Below are positions 6,574 through 13,699 of a stretch of 13,699 nucleotides of DNA, piece by piece. The position numbers were made by a program, and so were the translations under genes. The notes under the pieces were generated by a model. That model made no database searches. It saw only the letters and a list, made by a program, of their open reading frames with translations, and was not told the DNA's origin. How positions within the stretch are numbered: the stretch's first letter is position 1; each line of letters opens with the position of its first letter. The stretch is taken from the NCBI GenBank assembly GCA_020056155.1, contig JAGVII010000471.1:1-13699 (forward strand), in the 5' to 3' direction. Source of the stretch: Afipia sp. (GTDB lineage: Bacteria; Pseudomonadota; Alphaproteobacteria; Rhizobiales; Xanthobacteraceae).

Positions 6574-9500
6574 TCGCCCGCCTGATTGCCTGGTCGGCCC
6601 GCAACTTGTTGCTGGTTTTTTTCGGCGCCGGATTCGCTGCCGCCGCCGGACTCTACGCCCTCGCCCACCTGCCGCTGGACGCCATTCCGGATCTCTCCGA
6701 CACGCAGGTGATTGTTTATACTGAATATCCTGGACAAGCACCGCAGGTGATCGAGGATCAGGTCACGTATCCGTTGACGACGGCGATGCTCACCGTGCCG
6801 CGATCAAAGGTCGTGCGAGGGTTCTCGTTTTTCGGCGTCTCGTTTGTCTACGTCATCTTTGAGGACGGCACCGATATCTACTGGGCGCGTTCTCGTGTAC
6901 TTGAATTTCTCAATGGCGCGGCATCAAGGTTGCCGGCTGGCGTAACGCCGACCATGGGGCCGGACGCCACGGGCGTCGGTTGGGTCTACCAATATGCGGT
7001 GATGTCGAAGGAATTGAATCTCTCCGACACGCGCGCGATTCAGGACTGGAATCTGAAGTTCGCTCTCGCCAAGGCGGAGGGCGTGGCCGAGGTGGCAAGC
7101 GTCGGGGGCTTCGTCAAACAGTATAACGTCATCCTCAATCCGCAGCGCATGCGCGATCTCGGCATCACGATGCAGAAGATGCGCGATGCGATCCGCGCCA
7201 GCAATGCTGATGTCGGCGGCCGCACTGTCGAACTCTCGGAGTTCGAATATGTCATTCGCGGCGAAGGTTATCTGAAAAACATAAATGACCTTGGCAACAT
7301 TGTCCTCAAGACCAGTGGCGGCACGCCGGTCCTGCTGCGCGATGTCGCCCGGGTCGAACTCGGTCCGGACGAGCGGCGCGGCATCACCGAATTGAATGGA
7401 GAAGGGGAGGTTGCGAGCGGCATCGTGCTGCAGCGCTTCGGCGTTAATGCACTCGATGTCATCGACAACGTCAAGAAGCGCTTCAAGGAGATCGCCAGCA
7501 GTTTGCCCAAATCGGTCGAGATCGTTCCGGTCTATGACCGATCCGAGTTGATCAATGCGGCCATCGCCACGCTCAAGCACACGCTCCTTGAGGAGAGTGT
7601 CGTCGTGGCGTTGGTGTGTATCGTCTTCCTGCTGCATATCCGCAGCGCCTTGGTGGCCATCATCATGCTGCCGGTCGGCGTGCTGATGGCGTTCGGCGCG
7701 ATGAAGCTGCTCGGGTTAGGCTCCAACATCATGAGCCTCGGTGGCATCGCCATTGCTATCGGCGCCATGGTGGACGCGGCGATCGTGATGATCGAAAACG
7801 CGCACAAACATCTGGAACGAGCCGAGCCGGGACGCTCTCGGGTCGATATCCTGATCGAGGCCGCCTCTGAGGTGGGTCCGGCGCTGTTTTTCAGCCTGCT
7901 GATCATCACCGTGTCGTTCATGCCGATCTTCACGCTGGAATCGCAGGAAGGCCGGCTGTTCAGCCCCCTGGCATTCACCAAGACATTTGCAATGGCGGCG
8001 GCGGCTTTGCTGTCGGTGACTCTCGTTCCCGCATTAATGATCATTTTTGTACGCGGCCGGATCGTTCCGGAGCACAAGAACCCGATCAATCGCTTCCTGA
8101 TCTGGATCTATCGACCTGTCATCAAGGCCGTCATGCGCGCTAAGACTTTAGTGATCCTTATATCGCTCGCGGTGCTCGCTGTGACCGTGTGGCCCGCGCG
8201 GCAACTCGGCACCGAGTTCATGCCGAATCTGAACGAGGGTACGCTGCTCTATATGCCGACGACGCTGCCCGGTATATCAGTCACCAAGGCGGGTGAACTT
8301 CTGCAGACCCAAGACAGGATCATCCGGTCGTTTCCAGAGGTGGCGTCGGTCTACGGCAAGGCCGGCCGTGCAGCAACCGCAACTGACCCGGCCCCGTCCG
8401 AGATGTTCGAGACTGTTGTCAATCTGAAACCCAAGGAGCAATGGCGGCCGGGTATGACGATTGATGGCCTGATCGCAGAGATGGACAAGTCCCTGCAGTT
8501 TCCTGGTGTCTCGAACGCCTGGACCATGCCGATCAAGGCGCGGATCGACATGTTGTCCACCGGCATCCGCACGCCGGTCGGGGTCAAGGTGATCGGCACT
8601 GATTTGGTCGAAATGGACAAACTTGCAAAGCAGATCGAGCAGGTCATCAAGACCGTGCCCGGAACATCGTCGGCCTACGCTGAGCGGGGCATCGGCGGAT
8701 ACTATCTCGACGTCACGCCGGATCGCGCAGCGTTGGCGCGCTACGGCATCATGATTCAGGACGTTCAGGACGTCATTGCGACAGCGCTGGGCGGGCAGAC
8801 CGTGACCACGACGGTCGAGGGCCGCCAGCGCTTCAGCGTCAACATGCGTTATCCCCGGGACTTGCGCGACAGTCCGCAGGCCATTGCCAACGACGTTCTG
8901 GTGCCGATGCCGGGCGGCGGCGCGGTGCCGCTCGGGGAGGTTGCCAAAGTTGCACCGTCACGCGGCCCGACGTCGATCCGGACCGAGAACGGCCAACTGG
9001 CCGTCTATATCTACGTCGATATCCGTGACCGCGATCTCGGCGGCTACGTGGCCGACGCGCAGCAGGCGGTGAAGGCCAGCATCCAGTTCCCGCCGGGATC
9101 CTACGTCGTCTGGAGTGGCCAGTTCGAGTACCTCGAACGCGCGACGGCGCGTCTGAAGATCGTGGTGCCTGTGACGCTGCTGATCATTTTTCTCCTGCTG
9201 TATCTCAACTTCCGCTCGATCACGGATACGTTGATCGTCATGCTGTCGCTGCCATTCTCTCTGGTGGGCGGGCTCTGGCTGATGTGGTGGCTGGGCTTCA
9301 ACCTGTCGGTGGCAGTCGTGGTTGGATTCATCGCGTTAGCCGGCGTCGCGGCCGAAACCGGCGTCGTGATGCTGATCTACCTCAATCAAGCGCTCACGGA
9401 AATCAAAGCAAGACGCGACGCCGAAGGCCGCGCTTTGACGCGTCACGACCTTTACGACGCCATCATGGAAGGCGCGGTGGAACGGGTGCGGCCGAAGATG

Positions 9501-9728
9501 ATGACGGTCGTCGCCATCATGGCGGGTTTGCTGCCGATCATGTGGAGCACCGGGACCGGGTCCGAAATCATGCAGCGCATCGCGGTCCCGATGATTGGCG
9601 GCATGATCTCATCGACGCTGCTGACGCTCATCGTGATCCCGGCGATCTATGGCCTGGTGAAGGAAAGGCGTCTGAAATCGGACGCCAAGGTGAAGCTCTC
9701 GGCGCAAAGCGAGCCCGTCGCTCCTTAG
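6570..9728 (+). CDS. cusA: CusA-type heavy-metal RND efflux pump, Cu(I)/Ag(I)
   Basis: A 1052-aa proton-driven inner-membrane pump of full family length, exporting metal through the adaptor and channel encoded beside it. The N-terminal helix is followed by AIPDLSDTQVIVYTEYPGQA. The TM4 motif GAMVDAAIVMIENAHK (from residue 398, proton-relay D402) is that of monovalent-cation (Cu/Ag) HME-RND pumps. Met562 in LLYMP, Met612 in SEMFE and Met661 in RIDMLSTGI correspond to E. coli CusA M573, M623 and M672, all shifted by 11, so the three-Met site is intact. Two sets of transmembrane helices flank two periplasmic loops, and the C-terminal half carries SGQFEYLERA and FIALAGVAAETGVVML. The start overlaps cusB by four bases. 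E. coli residue numbers are recalled. Confidence 0.95.
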   Translation: MIARLIAWSARNLLLVFFGAGFAAAAGLYALAHLPLDAIPDLSDTQVIVYTEYPGQAPQVIEDQVTYPLTTAMLTVPRSKVVRGFSFFGVSFVYVIFEDGTDIYWARSRVLEFLNGAASRLPAGVTPTMGPDATGVGWVYQYAVMSKELNLSDTRAIQDWNLKFALAKAEGVAEVASVGGFVKQYNVILNPQRMRDLGITMQKMRDAIRASNADVGGRTVELSEFEYVIRGEGYLKNINDLGNIVLKTSGGTPVLLRDVARVELGPDERRGITELNGEGEVASGIVLQRFGVNALDVIDNVKKRFKEIASSLPKSVEIVPVYDRSELINAAIATLKHTLLEESVVVALVCIVFLLHIRSALVAIIMLPVGVLMAFGAMKLLGLGSNIMSLGGIAIAIGAMVDAAIVMIENAHKHLERAEPGRSRVDILIEAASEVGPALFFSLLIITVSFMPIFTLESQEGRLFSPLAFTKTFAMAAAALLSVTLVPALMIIFVRGRIVPEHKNPINRFLIWIYRPVIKAVMRAKTLVILISLAVLAVTVWPARQLGTEFMPNLNEGTLLYMPTTLPGISVTKAGELLQTQDRIIRSFPEVASVYGKAGRAATATDPAPSEMFETVVNLKPKEQWRPGMTIDGLIAEMDKSLQFPGVSNAWTMPIKARIDMLSTGIRTPVGVKVIGTDLVEMDKLAKQIEQVIKTVPGTSSAYAERGIGGYYLDVTPDRAALARYGIMIQDVQDVIATALGGQTVTTTVEGRQRFSVNMRYPRDLRDSPQAIANDVLVPMPGGGAVPLGEVAKVAPSRGPTSIRTENGQLAVYIYVDIRDRDLGGYVADAQQAVKASIQFPPGSYVVWSGQFEYLERATARLKIVVPVTLLIIFLLLYLNFRSITDTLIVMLSLPFSLVGGLWLMWWLGFNLSVAVVVGFIALAGVAAETGVVMLIYLNQALTEIKARRDAEGRALTRHDLYDAIMEGAVERVRPKMMTVVAIMAGLLPIMWSTGTGSEIMQRIAVPMIGGMISSTLLTLIVIPAIYGLVKERRLKSDAKVKLSAQSEPVAP

Positions 9729-9787
9729 AACTCGAAGGTATCCCCAATTTCCGTAACGTCGCAAGTGACGCAAACCGGTGACAAGAC

Positions 9788-11203
9788 ATGCGAAAATCAT
9801 CGCTCAGTCCGATTCAGACAACCAGGAGAGTGCGTCACATCTCTTCTCTTGCAATCTCGCTGGCGTTCTCCTTGGTCGCAGTGCCCGGGGGAGCGGAAAC
9901 CTTGCCGGAAGTGTTGGTCAGGGCGTATCAGGCCAACCCGCAGTGCAACGCCGCGCGTGCCGGTCAGCGGGCGACCGATGAAAATGTTCCGCAGGCGCTG
10001 GCGGGTTATCGCCCGCAAATCCTGGCGAGCCTGAGCACCGGACTGCAGGCGGTCCGCAATCTCCTGCCTGACAATTCCGTGCAGGGCGCAACGCTTCGTC
10101 CATGGACCATCGGGGTTACCGTCACTCAAACGCTCTTCAACGGCTTCAAGACCGCGAACAGTGTGCGGGTGGCGGAATTTCAGGTGCGCTCAGGTCGAGA
10201 AGCGTTGCGCAACGTTGGCCAAGGCGTGCTGTTGGACGCGGTCACTGCCTATATGAATGTGGTTGCCAACCAGGCGCTGGTTGAAGCACAGCGCACCAAT
10301 GTCGCCTTTCTGCGCGAACTTCTCGGCGTTACCCGCAAGCGTCTTGATACGGGTGATGTCACGCCCACCGATGCCGCACAGGCCGAAGCACGGCTGAGCC
10401 GGGGATTGGCGGACCTCAACGCCGCAGAAGTCGCGCTCGCCGTCAGTCGCGCGGTGTTCCTACAGGTCATCGGAGAGCGTCCGGTTCAATTGAACCCAGC
10501 CGCGACGGTGGATCGCTTGTCGCCGTCCGGCCTTCCGGAATCGACGGAAGCGGCGATGCGTGAACATCCCGCGGTTCTTGCAGCGGCATTTGATGCCGAC
10601 GTTGCCCAGACGACTATCAGCGTGACGGAAAGCAGCCTGATGCCTACGGTGACGGTGCAGGGAAGCGTCAGCCGCGGCGTTCAGACCGATACGACTTTGA
10701 GTACAGCGCGTACGGACCAGGCGTCGGTCGTCGGCCAGATCGGGGTGCCGATTTACGATGGCGGCACGGCTGCGTCGCAGACCCGACAGACCAAGGAGCT
10801 CGCAGCACAGAGCCGGATCGTCCTCGAACAGGTCAGAAATCAGTCGCGCACCGCGGCGGCGAGCGCATGGGCGACCAACGAAGGAACAAAGGTCGCGCTC
10901 ACGGCGGCCGAGTCGGAAGTGCGTGCTGCAGGGATCGCCTTGCGGGGTGTACAACGCGAAGCACAGGCCGGCCAGCGTACCACTGTCGATGTATTGAACG
11001 CCCAGCAGGATCTGACTAACGCGCGCACCCGGCAGATTCTGGGTCAGCGTGACCGGGTGATCGCATCTTACTCGCTGCTGAGCGCGGCTGGCCGGCTCGA
11101 TGTCCGAACGCTACGTCTTGAGACACCGGACTATCTGCCGGAGGTGCACTACCACCAGGTGCGTGACGCCTGGCATGGCCTGCGAACGCCGTCGGGACGA
11201 TGA
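9788..11203 (+). CDS. TolC-family outer-membrane efflux channel
   Basis: A 471-aa outer-membrane factor completing the tripartite exporter. The signal peptide is long (hydrophobic SSLAISLAFSLVAVP, ending GGA before ETLPEVLVRAYQANP). Two repeats of the outer membrane efflux protein fold follow: ALAGYRPQILASLSTG and GVTVTQTLFNGFKTANSVRVAE in the first half, SLMPTVTVQGS and IGVPIYDGGTAASQTRQ in the second, and a final EAQAGQRTTVDVLNAQQDLTNAR, as in TolC/CusC relatives. It begins 59 bases after cusA, outside the ATGA-coupled chain, and its ribosome site is poor. An in-frame GTG at 9830 has AGGAG only one base away, too close, so ATG 9788 is kept. It is closer in style to TolC than to lipoprotein CusC, as there is no lipobox Cys. 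Confidence 0.9.
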   Translation: MRKSSLSPIQTTRRVRHISSLAISLAFSLVAVPGGAETLPEVLVRAYQANPQCNAARAGQRATDENVPQALAGYRPQILASLSTGLQAVRNLLPDNSVQGATLRPWTIGVTVTQTLFNGFKTANSVRVAEFQVRSGREALRNVGQGVLLDAVTAYMNVVANQALVEAQRTNVAFLRELLGVTRKRLDTGDVTPTDAAQAEARLSRGLADLNAAEVALAVSRAVFLQVIGERPVQLNPAATVDRLSPSGLPESTEAAMREHPAVLAAAFDADVAQTTISVTESSLMPTVTVQGSVSRGVQTDTTLSTARTDQASVVGQIGVPIYDGGTAASQTRQTKELAAQSRIVLEQVRNQSRTAAASAWATNEGTKVALTAAESEVRAAGIALRGVQREAQAGQRTTVDVLNAQQDLTNARTRQILGQRDRVIASYSLLSAAGRLDVRTLRLETPDYLPEVHYHQVRDAWHGLRTPSGR

Positions 11204-11285
11204 CTTCCTTGAGACGATCAACTGAGATGCAAGACGACCAACTTCGCGAGTTCCACGATTTTTCGCCACCAAGGCGCCGGCGACT

Positions 11286-11311
11286 GTAACCAAACCCGGT
11301 AGACCGGCGAA
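11286..11311 (+). promoter_or_regulatory. Predicted sigma-F-type promoter of the ECF sigma gene
   Basis: GTAACC (11286-11291), exactly 16 bases, then CGAA (11308-11311), a perfect match to the Caulobacter sigma-F promoter motif as I recall it. The start codon is at 11331, leaving a leader of only about 12 bases. It predicts that the sigma factor activates its own operon. Confidence 0.75.
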
Positions 11312-11330
11312 CTAACAAGATGACGCACGC

Positions 11331-11888
11331 ATGACGACCAACGAAATCGAACTGAAGGCGCTGATGCTTGCGAGCCTGGATGGCGACGCAGTTTCGCACC
11401 GCGCATTGCTCGAGCGACTGAGCCGCCGTCTGCGAGCATATTACAAAGGCAAACTTGCGGGCATTGGCAGAGGCGCGGCAGAGGCTGAAGATCTGGTTCA
11501 GGAAGCGGTATTGGCGATCCACATCAAGCGACATACCTATGACGCTGCGGAGCCGTTGACACCGTGGGTGCATGCAATCGCGCGCTACAAGTTGATCGAT
11601 TTCTTGCGTCGAACCCGCACTTCGTTCACTGAAGTGCCTATCGATGAGGCCGATCAGATCATGGCGCATGACGACAATGTCAGCGCCGAGAGTACATACG
11701 ACGTCAGACGGCTCATGGAGCGGTTGCCGAAAAACATGCGATGCGCCATCGAGGCTGTAAAGCTGGACGGACAGAGCATAGCTGAAGCTGCAGACCGATG
11801 CGGTATCTCGGAATCGGCCGTAAAAGTGAACATTCACCGTGGGCTCAAAATGCTGGCTGCCTCGATCGCCCGGGAGACCAGAACATGA
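11331..11888 (+). CDS. sigF: ECF sigma factor, sigma-F type (heavy-metal stress)
   Basis: A 185-aa sigma-70 family protein with only regions 2 and 4. Region 2 spans about 20-94 (EAEDLVQEAVLAIH, then WVHAIARYKLIDFLRR). Region 4 spans 131-175 (RLPKNMRCAIEAVKLDGQSI, helix-turn-helix AEAADRCGISESAVKVNIHR). The acidic linker between them is short. Its partner is the NrsF-like gene that overlaps its stop by ATGA at 11885. In Caulobacter, sigma-F with NrsF responds to chromium, cadmium and, as I recall, copper. A perfect candidate autoregulatory promoter lies just upstream. An alternative start at Met12 (11364) has a nearby GAAGGC, but the family usually keeps the residues before it. Control of the whole copper locus is possible but only two promoter copies are visible here. 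Confidence 0.93.
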   Translation: MTTNEIELKALMLASLDGDAVSHRALLERLSRRLRAYYKGKLAGIGRGAAEAEDLVQEAVLAIHIKRHTYDAAEPLTPWVHAIARYKLIDFLRRTRTSFTEVPIDEADQIMAHDDNVSAESTYDVRRLMERLPKNMRCAIEAVKLDGQSIAEAADRCGISESAVKVNIHRGLKMLAASIARETRT

Positions 11889-12526
11889 AGACGGATGACT
11901 TGGTTGCCATACTGAGTGCGAACGTAGAGCCGGTGGACCGCAGACTGGTCGTTCGGACGGTTTGCATCGCCGTCGCGGCCGCATCAGTGGTGGCACTCGG
12001 CATCATGCTTTTCGGACTAGGTGTCCGCACAGACCTGATGACGGCCCGCGCCTTGATTTTTCTCCTCCTGAAGCTTGCGTTCACGGTGGGGATTGTCGGG
12101 GTCGCGTCGATCTATCTCACAAGGCTGGCGCGCCCCGGAGGCGAGCGAAAAACCTCGTCGGGTTTTATTGCAATGCCGTTCCTCGCGATTGTGTTACTTG
12201 CCGCAATCAGCCTTGCTTTTGCGCCGAGTTCCTACTGGGACAAAATGATCATCGGCGATCAGTGGCTTGAATGCCTTCTCTCGATTCCGATCATCGCAAT
12301 CGTGCCTTTCGCAATTACCATCTGGGCGGTGCGAAGGGCTGCCCCAACGGATCTCGCCCGCACAGGCGCCTTCGCCGGCCTCATTGCTGGCGGCGTGAGT
12401 GCGATGGCTTATGCGCTTCATTGCATGGACGATTCATTGCCATTTGTTGCGGTCTGGTACGGTGGCACGATCGCCCTTTGCACCTTCGCAGGCGCAATAT
12501 TGGGGCCGCGCTTGTTGCGGTGGTAA
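11885..12526 (+). CDS. nrsF: NrsF-type integral membrane anti-sigma factor
   Basis: A 213-aa protein with six hydrophobic segments, of the NrsF/DUF1109 family. These hold the cognate ECF sigma factor at the inner membrane and release it on metal or oxidant stress. The short N-terminal cytoplasmic segment (MKTDDLVAILSANVEPVDRR) is the likely sigma-binding part. Conserved Cys are present at C130 (DQWLECLLSIP) and C180 (ALHCMDDSLPFVAVWYG). These coincide with the two Cys (about 131 and 181) I recall as needed for Caulobacter NrsF signalling. Extra Cys are at 27 and 199. The start overlaps the sigma gene stop by four bases, giving coupled translation and balanced amounts. Confidence 0.92.
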   Translation: MKTDDLVAILSANVEPVDRRLVVRTVCIAVAAASVVALGIMLFGLGVRTDLMTARALIFLLLKLAFTVGIVGVASIYLTRLARPGGERKTSSGFIAMPFLAIVLLAAISLAFAPSSYWDKMIIGDQWLECLLSIPIIAIVPFAITIWAVRRAAPTDLARTGAFAGLIAGGVSAMAYALHCMDDSLPFVAVWYGGTIALCTFAGAILGPRLLRW

Positions 12527-12563
12527 CGGGCCTTGGTGGTCGTTTTCACGTCACCGTGAGTGT

Positions 12564-12589
12564 GTAACCGGCGGACGATTTGCTCCGAA
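12564..12589 (+). promoter_or_regulatory. Predicted sigma-F-type promoter of the small-protein cassette
   Basis: GTAACC (12564-12569), exactly 16 bases, then CGAA (12586-12589), identical in layout to the copy before the sigma gene although the spacer sequences differ. It lies in the 115-base gap after nrsF and about 53 bases before the next start codon. It predicts metal-induced expression of the three overlapping small genes. Confidence 0.75.
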
Positions 12590-12628
12590 CTCATTTGTAG
12601 AAGCGCATGAGACACGCTTCACAATGAC

Positions 12629-12634
12629 AAGGAG
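12629..12634 (+). promoter_or_regulatory. Ribosome binding site fixing the start at 12642
   Basis: AAGGAG lies 7 bases before the ATG at 12642. It decides against the in-frame ATG at 12624, which lies upstream of this site and would add six charged residues before the signal peptide. Confidence 0.7.
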
Positions 12635-12641
12635 CCGGACA

Positions 12642-12950
12642 ATGTTAACGAAACACTTTCTCACGATTTCGCTCTTGCTGCCACTTGTAGCGATATCAGC
12701 AACGGCCCACGCGGGATCGACAATTACCGACAAGAGCTATTGGCCAAATGAGGCCAGGCCGAGCGCCTACAACGCTGGTCGCTCGCAAAGCGACTTGGCT
12801 TCAGCGTTTGCATTCGACCGAAGGAAGCCACGTTCCCAGATAGCGCCGAAGGTCAGTTCCCAAGCGGCGGCGACGGTCCAGAGTGGCGGATACGTTTGGC
12901 GCTATCAAGGAGGTCCGAAATCTCCGATGATACGCACAAGAGGGAAATGA
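12642..12950 (+). CDS. Small secreted protein of unknown function under predicted sigma-F control
   Basis: A 102-aa protein with a typical signal peptide (residues 1-25, ending AHA). The mature part starts with STITDKSYWPNEARPSAYN, is Ser/Ala/Arg-rich and ends with GGYVWRYQGGPKSPMIRTRGK. It has no Cys and little His or Met, so it is not a bufferin-type (DUF2282) copper peptide and has no obvious metal site. I do not recognise a named family. The frame is open from 12399, but that stretch overlaps nrsF; the AAGGAG site sets the start at 12642. Its stop overlaps the next start (ATGA at 12947), so the two are translationally coupled. The perfect sigma-F-type promoter upstream suggests a metal-stress role. 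Confidence 0.75.
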   Translation: MLTKHFLTISLLLPLVAISATAHAGSTITDKSYWPNEARPSAYNAGRSQSDLASAFAFDRRKPRSQIAPKVSSQAAATVQSGGYVWRYQGGPKSPMIRTRGK

Positions 12951-13099
12951 TGCGCCCTATCCAAAATACGCAACTCATCATTGATGAGCCTCCAGTGAGT
13001 GGTCTGAAGTCAGAACCGGTTGCGGATCCGGACCAATCGTTGCAACCGATTCACAGCGACGATTCTGCATTTTCACCAAACGGAAGAGCAATCGGATGA
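12947..13099 (+). CDS. 50-aa hypothetical protein coupled to its neighbours
   Basis: A very short gene linked by four-base ATGA overlaps at both ends (12947-12950 and 13096-13099). The ribosome site AGAGGGAA directly precedes it. The product (MMRPIQNTQLIIDEPPVSGL...) is acidic, rich in Pro, Ser and Asp, with no Cys, no signal peptide and no membrane segment, so it is probably a cytoplasmic peptide or disordered tail. No family is recognised. Precise overlaps on both sides argue that it is real, though it could simply be a translational bridge between the two neighbours. Confidence 0.55.
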   Translation: MMRPIQNTQLIIDEPPVSGLKSEPVADPDQSLQPIHSDDSAFSPNGRAIG

Positions 13100-13407
13100 C
13101 CTTGATTGATCACAACGCAAACACCCGCGGGTCAGGCGATCGGCCGCGCGATACTGTGACCAGCTATTTCACTCGGTATCGCTTGGCGCTGTATCTCTTC
13201 TCGGGCGCAGGAGTTGCTGCTGGCGTTGCGTTGAACTGGAACTGGCTGGCAGCAGCGGGGTTCCTTCCTGTCCTGGCGTTTCTCCCCTGCATGTTGATGA
13301 TGTTCATGTGCATGAAACACGGGGCGCAATCGCCAAATGATCCAGGTACGGAGTCAACCAAGATCCTACCATCTCGATCAGGTAAGCCGCTTGAACCGCA
13401 ACAATAG
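13096..13407 (+). CDS. Small two-helix membrane protein with Cys/Met-rich second helix
   Basis: A 103-aa protein. A polar N-terminus of about 28 residues is followed by two hydrophobic helices (about 29-47 and 50-73) joined by the short turn NWNW. The second helix ends with CMLMMFMCMKH (65-75), a dense group of Cys, Met and His at the membrane face, followed by a polar C-terminal tail. This resembles small membrane proteins next to copper genes (DUF2933-like in layout), but I do not assign a family. Its start overlaps the 50-aa gene stop by four bases. Metal sensing, transport or protection at the membrane is possible but inferred only from residue content. Confidence 0.7.
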   Translation: MTLIDHNANTRGSGDRPRDTVTSYFTRYRLALYLFSGAGVAAGVALNWNWLAAAGFLPVLAFLPCMLMMFMCMKHGAQSPNDPGTESTKILPSRSGKPLEPQQ

Positions 13408-13488
13408 ATGCGCGACCGAACCGATTGACTGGCGCGCGCAGACGCACGTCGGTTCATTCGTAAATTGGAACAGAGAGGAGAATCTTCC

Positions 13489-13699
13489 ATGAAAACAGTT
13501 GCAACATTAGCAGTCGTTTTGTTCGCCGTTGGAACAGGCTTGGCTCTTGGTCCCGTTGCTCGCGCCCAAGATACGCCGACGCCATCGACTCCGCAGGCCA
13601 GCGATCACGGCATGATGAGCGGTGATATGAAAGCAATGATGGGTATGATGGGCCAGATGAACCAGATGATGGAGAACTGCAATCGAATGATGCAGAGCA
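13489..13699 (+). CDS. Secreted Met-rich protein, partial (runs off the window)
   Basis: The 5' end of a gene starting at ATG 13489 with AGGAG (13476-13480) 8 bases upstream; it has no stop before base 13699 (70 codons visible). Residues 1-28 form a signal peptide ending in VARA. After a Thr/Pro/Ser linker comes a Met-dense segment with DHGMMSGDMKAMMGMMGQMN, then QMMENCNRMMQ. Regular Met pairs plus one Cys suggest an amphipathic helix that binds Cu(I)/Ag(I) in the periplasm, as in other small Met-rich proteins of copper loci. The 81-base gap upstream has a weak inverted repeat (GAACCGA 13418-13424 with TCGGTTC 13449-13455) but no GTAACC-N16-CGAA copy. Confidence 0.8.
   Translation, partial: MKTVATLAVVLFAVGTGLALGPVARAQDTPTPSTPQASDHGMMSGDMKAMMGMMGQMNQMMENCNRMMQS

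Noticed and set aside
8253..8560. Possible loss of one CusA metal-binding Met, suspected because RYGIMI lacks the expected RYGM.
   Set aside because: On realignment the E. coli triad maps to LLYMP, SEMFE and RIDML, all with the same offset of 11 and all conserved here.
9753..9778. A sigma-F-like promoter before the TolC gene (GTAACG, 16 bases, CCGG).
   Set aside because: It misses one base in the -35 part and two in the -10 part, too weak beside the two perfect copies.
10095..10119. GTAACC followed by CGAA on the - strand inside the TolC gene.
   Set aside because: The spacer is 15 rather than 16 bases, and it points into coding sequence with no - strand gene.
11016..11996. Long - strand open frame (326 aa), and similar ones at 604-1290 and 5641-6432.
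   Set aside because: They mirror well-identified + strand genes, have Arg/His-rich translations without recognisable motifs, and are expected from GC-rich codon bias.
12642..12950. Bufferin-like (DUF2282) copper peptide as the sigma-F target.
   Set aside because: The product has no Cys, and no MNIO maturase or DoxX-type partner is present in the window.
13418..13455. Inverted repeat GAACCGA / TCGGTTC before the Met-rich gene as an operator.
   Set aside because: Seven-base arms with a 24-base spacer are weak, and no known copper-regulator box matches.
1..13699. Mobile elements, tRNA genes, CRISPR arrays or integrase sites that would mark a transferred island.
   Set aside because: None was visible; transfer remains possible from gene content alone but is not supported by boundaries here.

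Overview
The window is a copper-handling locus of about 13.7 kb with every credible gene on the + strand. GC-rich codon use, the protein styles (OpgC, DUF411, a sigma-F/NrsF pair) and the dense packing suggest an alphaproteobacterium of the Bradyrhizobium/Afipia/Nitrobacter/Rhodopseudomonas group. That placement is inferred from protein resemblance; no rRNA or tRNA is present to confirm it. No mobile element, integrase, CRISPR array or tRNA was seen.

Region 1 (1-1585) holds periplasmic copper proteins: the 3' end of a CopA-type multicopper oxidase with a Met-rich tail, a secreted cupredoxin and a CusF-like chaperone, closed by a perfect 13-bp hairpin. Region 2 (1740-4652) is accessory. It has a chimeric gene joining the front of a GNAT acetyltransferase to the back of a DUF326 Cys-rich copper-binding bundle, a strong hairpin, an OpgC-like membrane acyltransferase, a DUF411 metal-binding protein and a small secreted Cys/Met-rich protein. 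Region 3 (4751-11203) is a complete Cu(I)/Ag(I) tripartite exporter: a FixH-like periplasmic protein, a CusB adaptor with two heavy-metal-binding modules (one degenerate), a CusA pump of the monovalent-metal type and a TolC-family outer-membrane channel. The first three of these genes overlap by ATGA.

Region 4 (11286-13407) is a sigma-F-type ECF sigma factor with its NrsF anti-sigma, followed by three small overlapping genes of unknown function. Two exact copies of GTAACC-N16-CGAA, the promoter motif I recall for Caulobacter sigma-F, lie just upstream of the sigma gene and of the first small gene. This predicts an autoregulated, metal-responsive regulon. A Met-rich secreted protein begins at 13489 and runs off the window.

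Together the genes suggest periplasmic Cu(I) oxidation (multicopper oxidase), binding and buffering (cupredoxin, CusF, DUF411, DUF326, Met/Cys-rich proteins), export across both membranes (CusBA-TolC), and a membrane-embedded sensor/sigma switch that may control at least the small-protein cassette. The least described parts are the sigma-F small-protein operon and the GNAT-DUF326 chimera. No gene-free stretch exceeds 300 bases.
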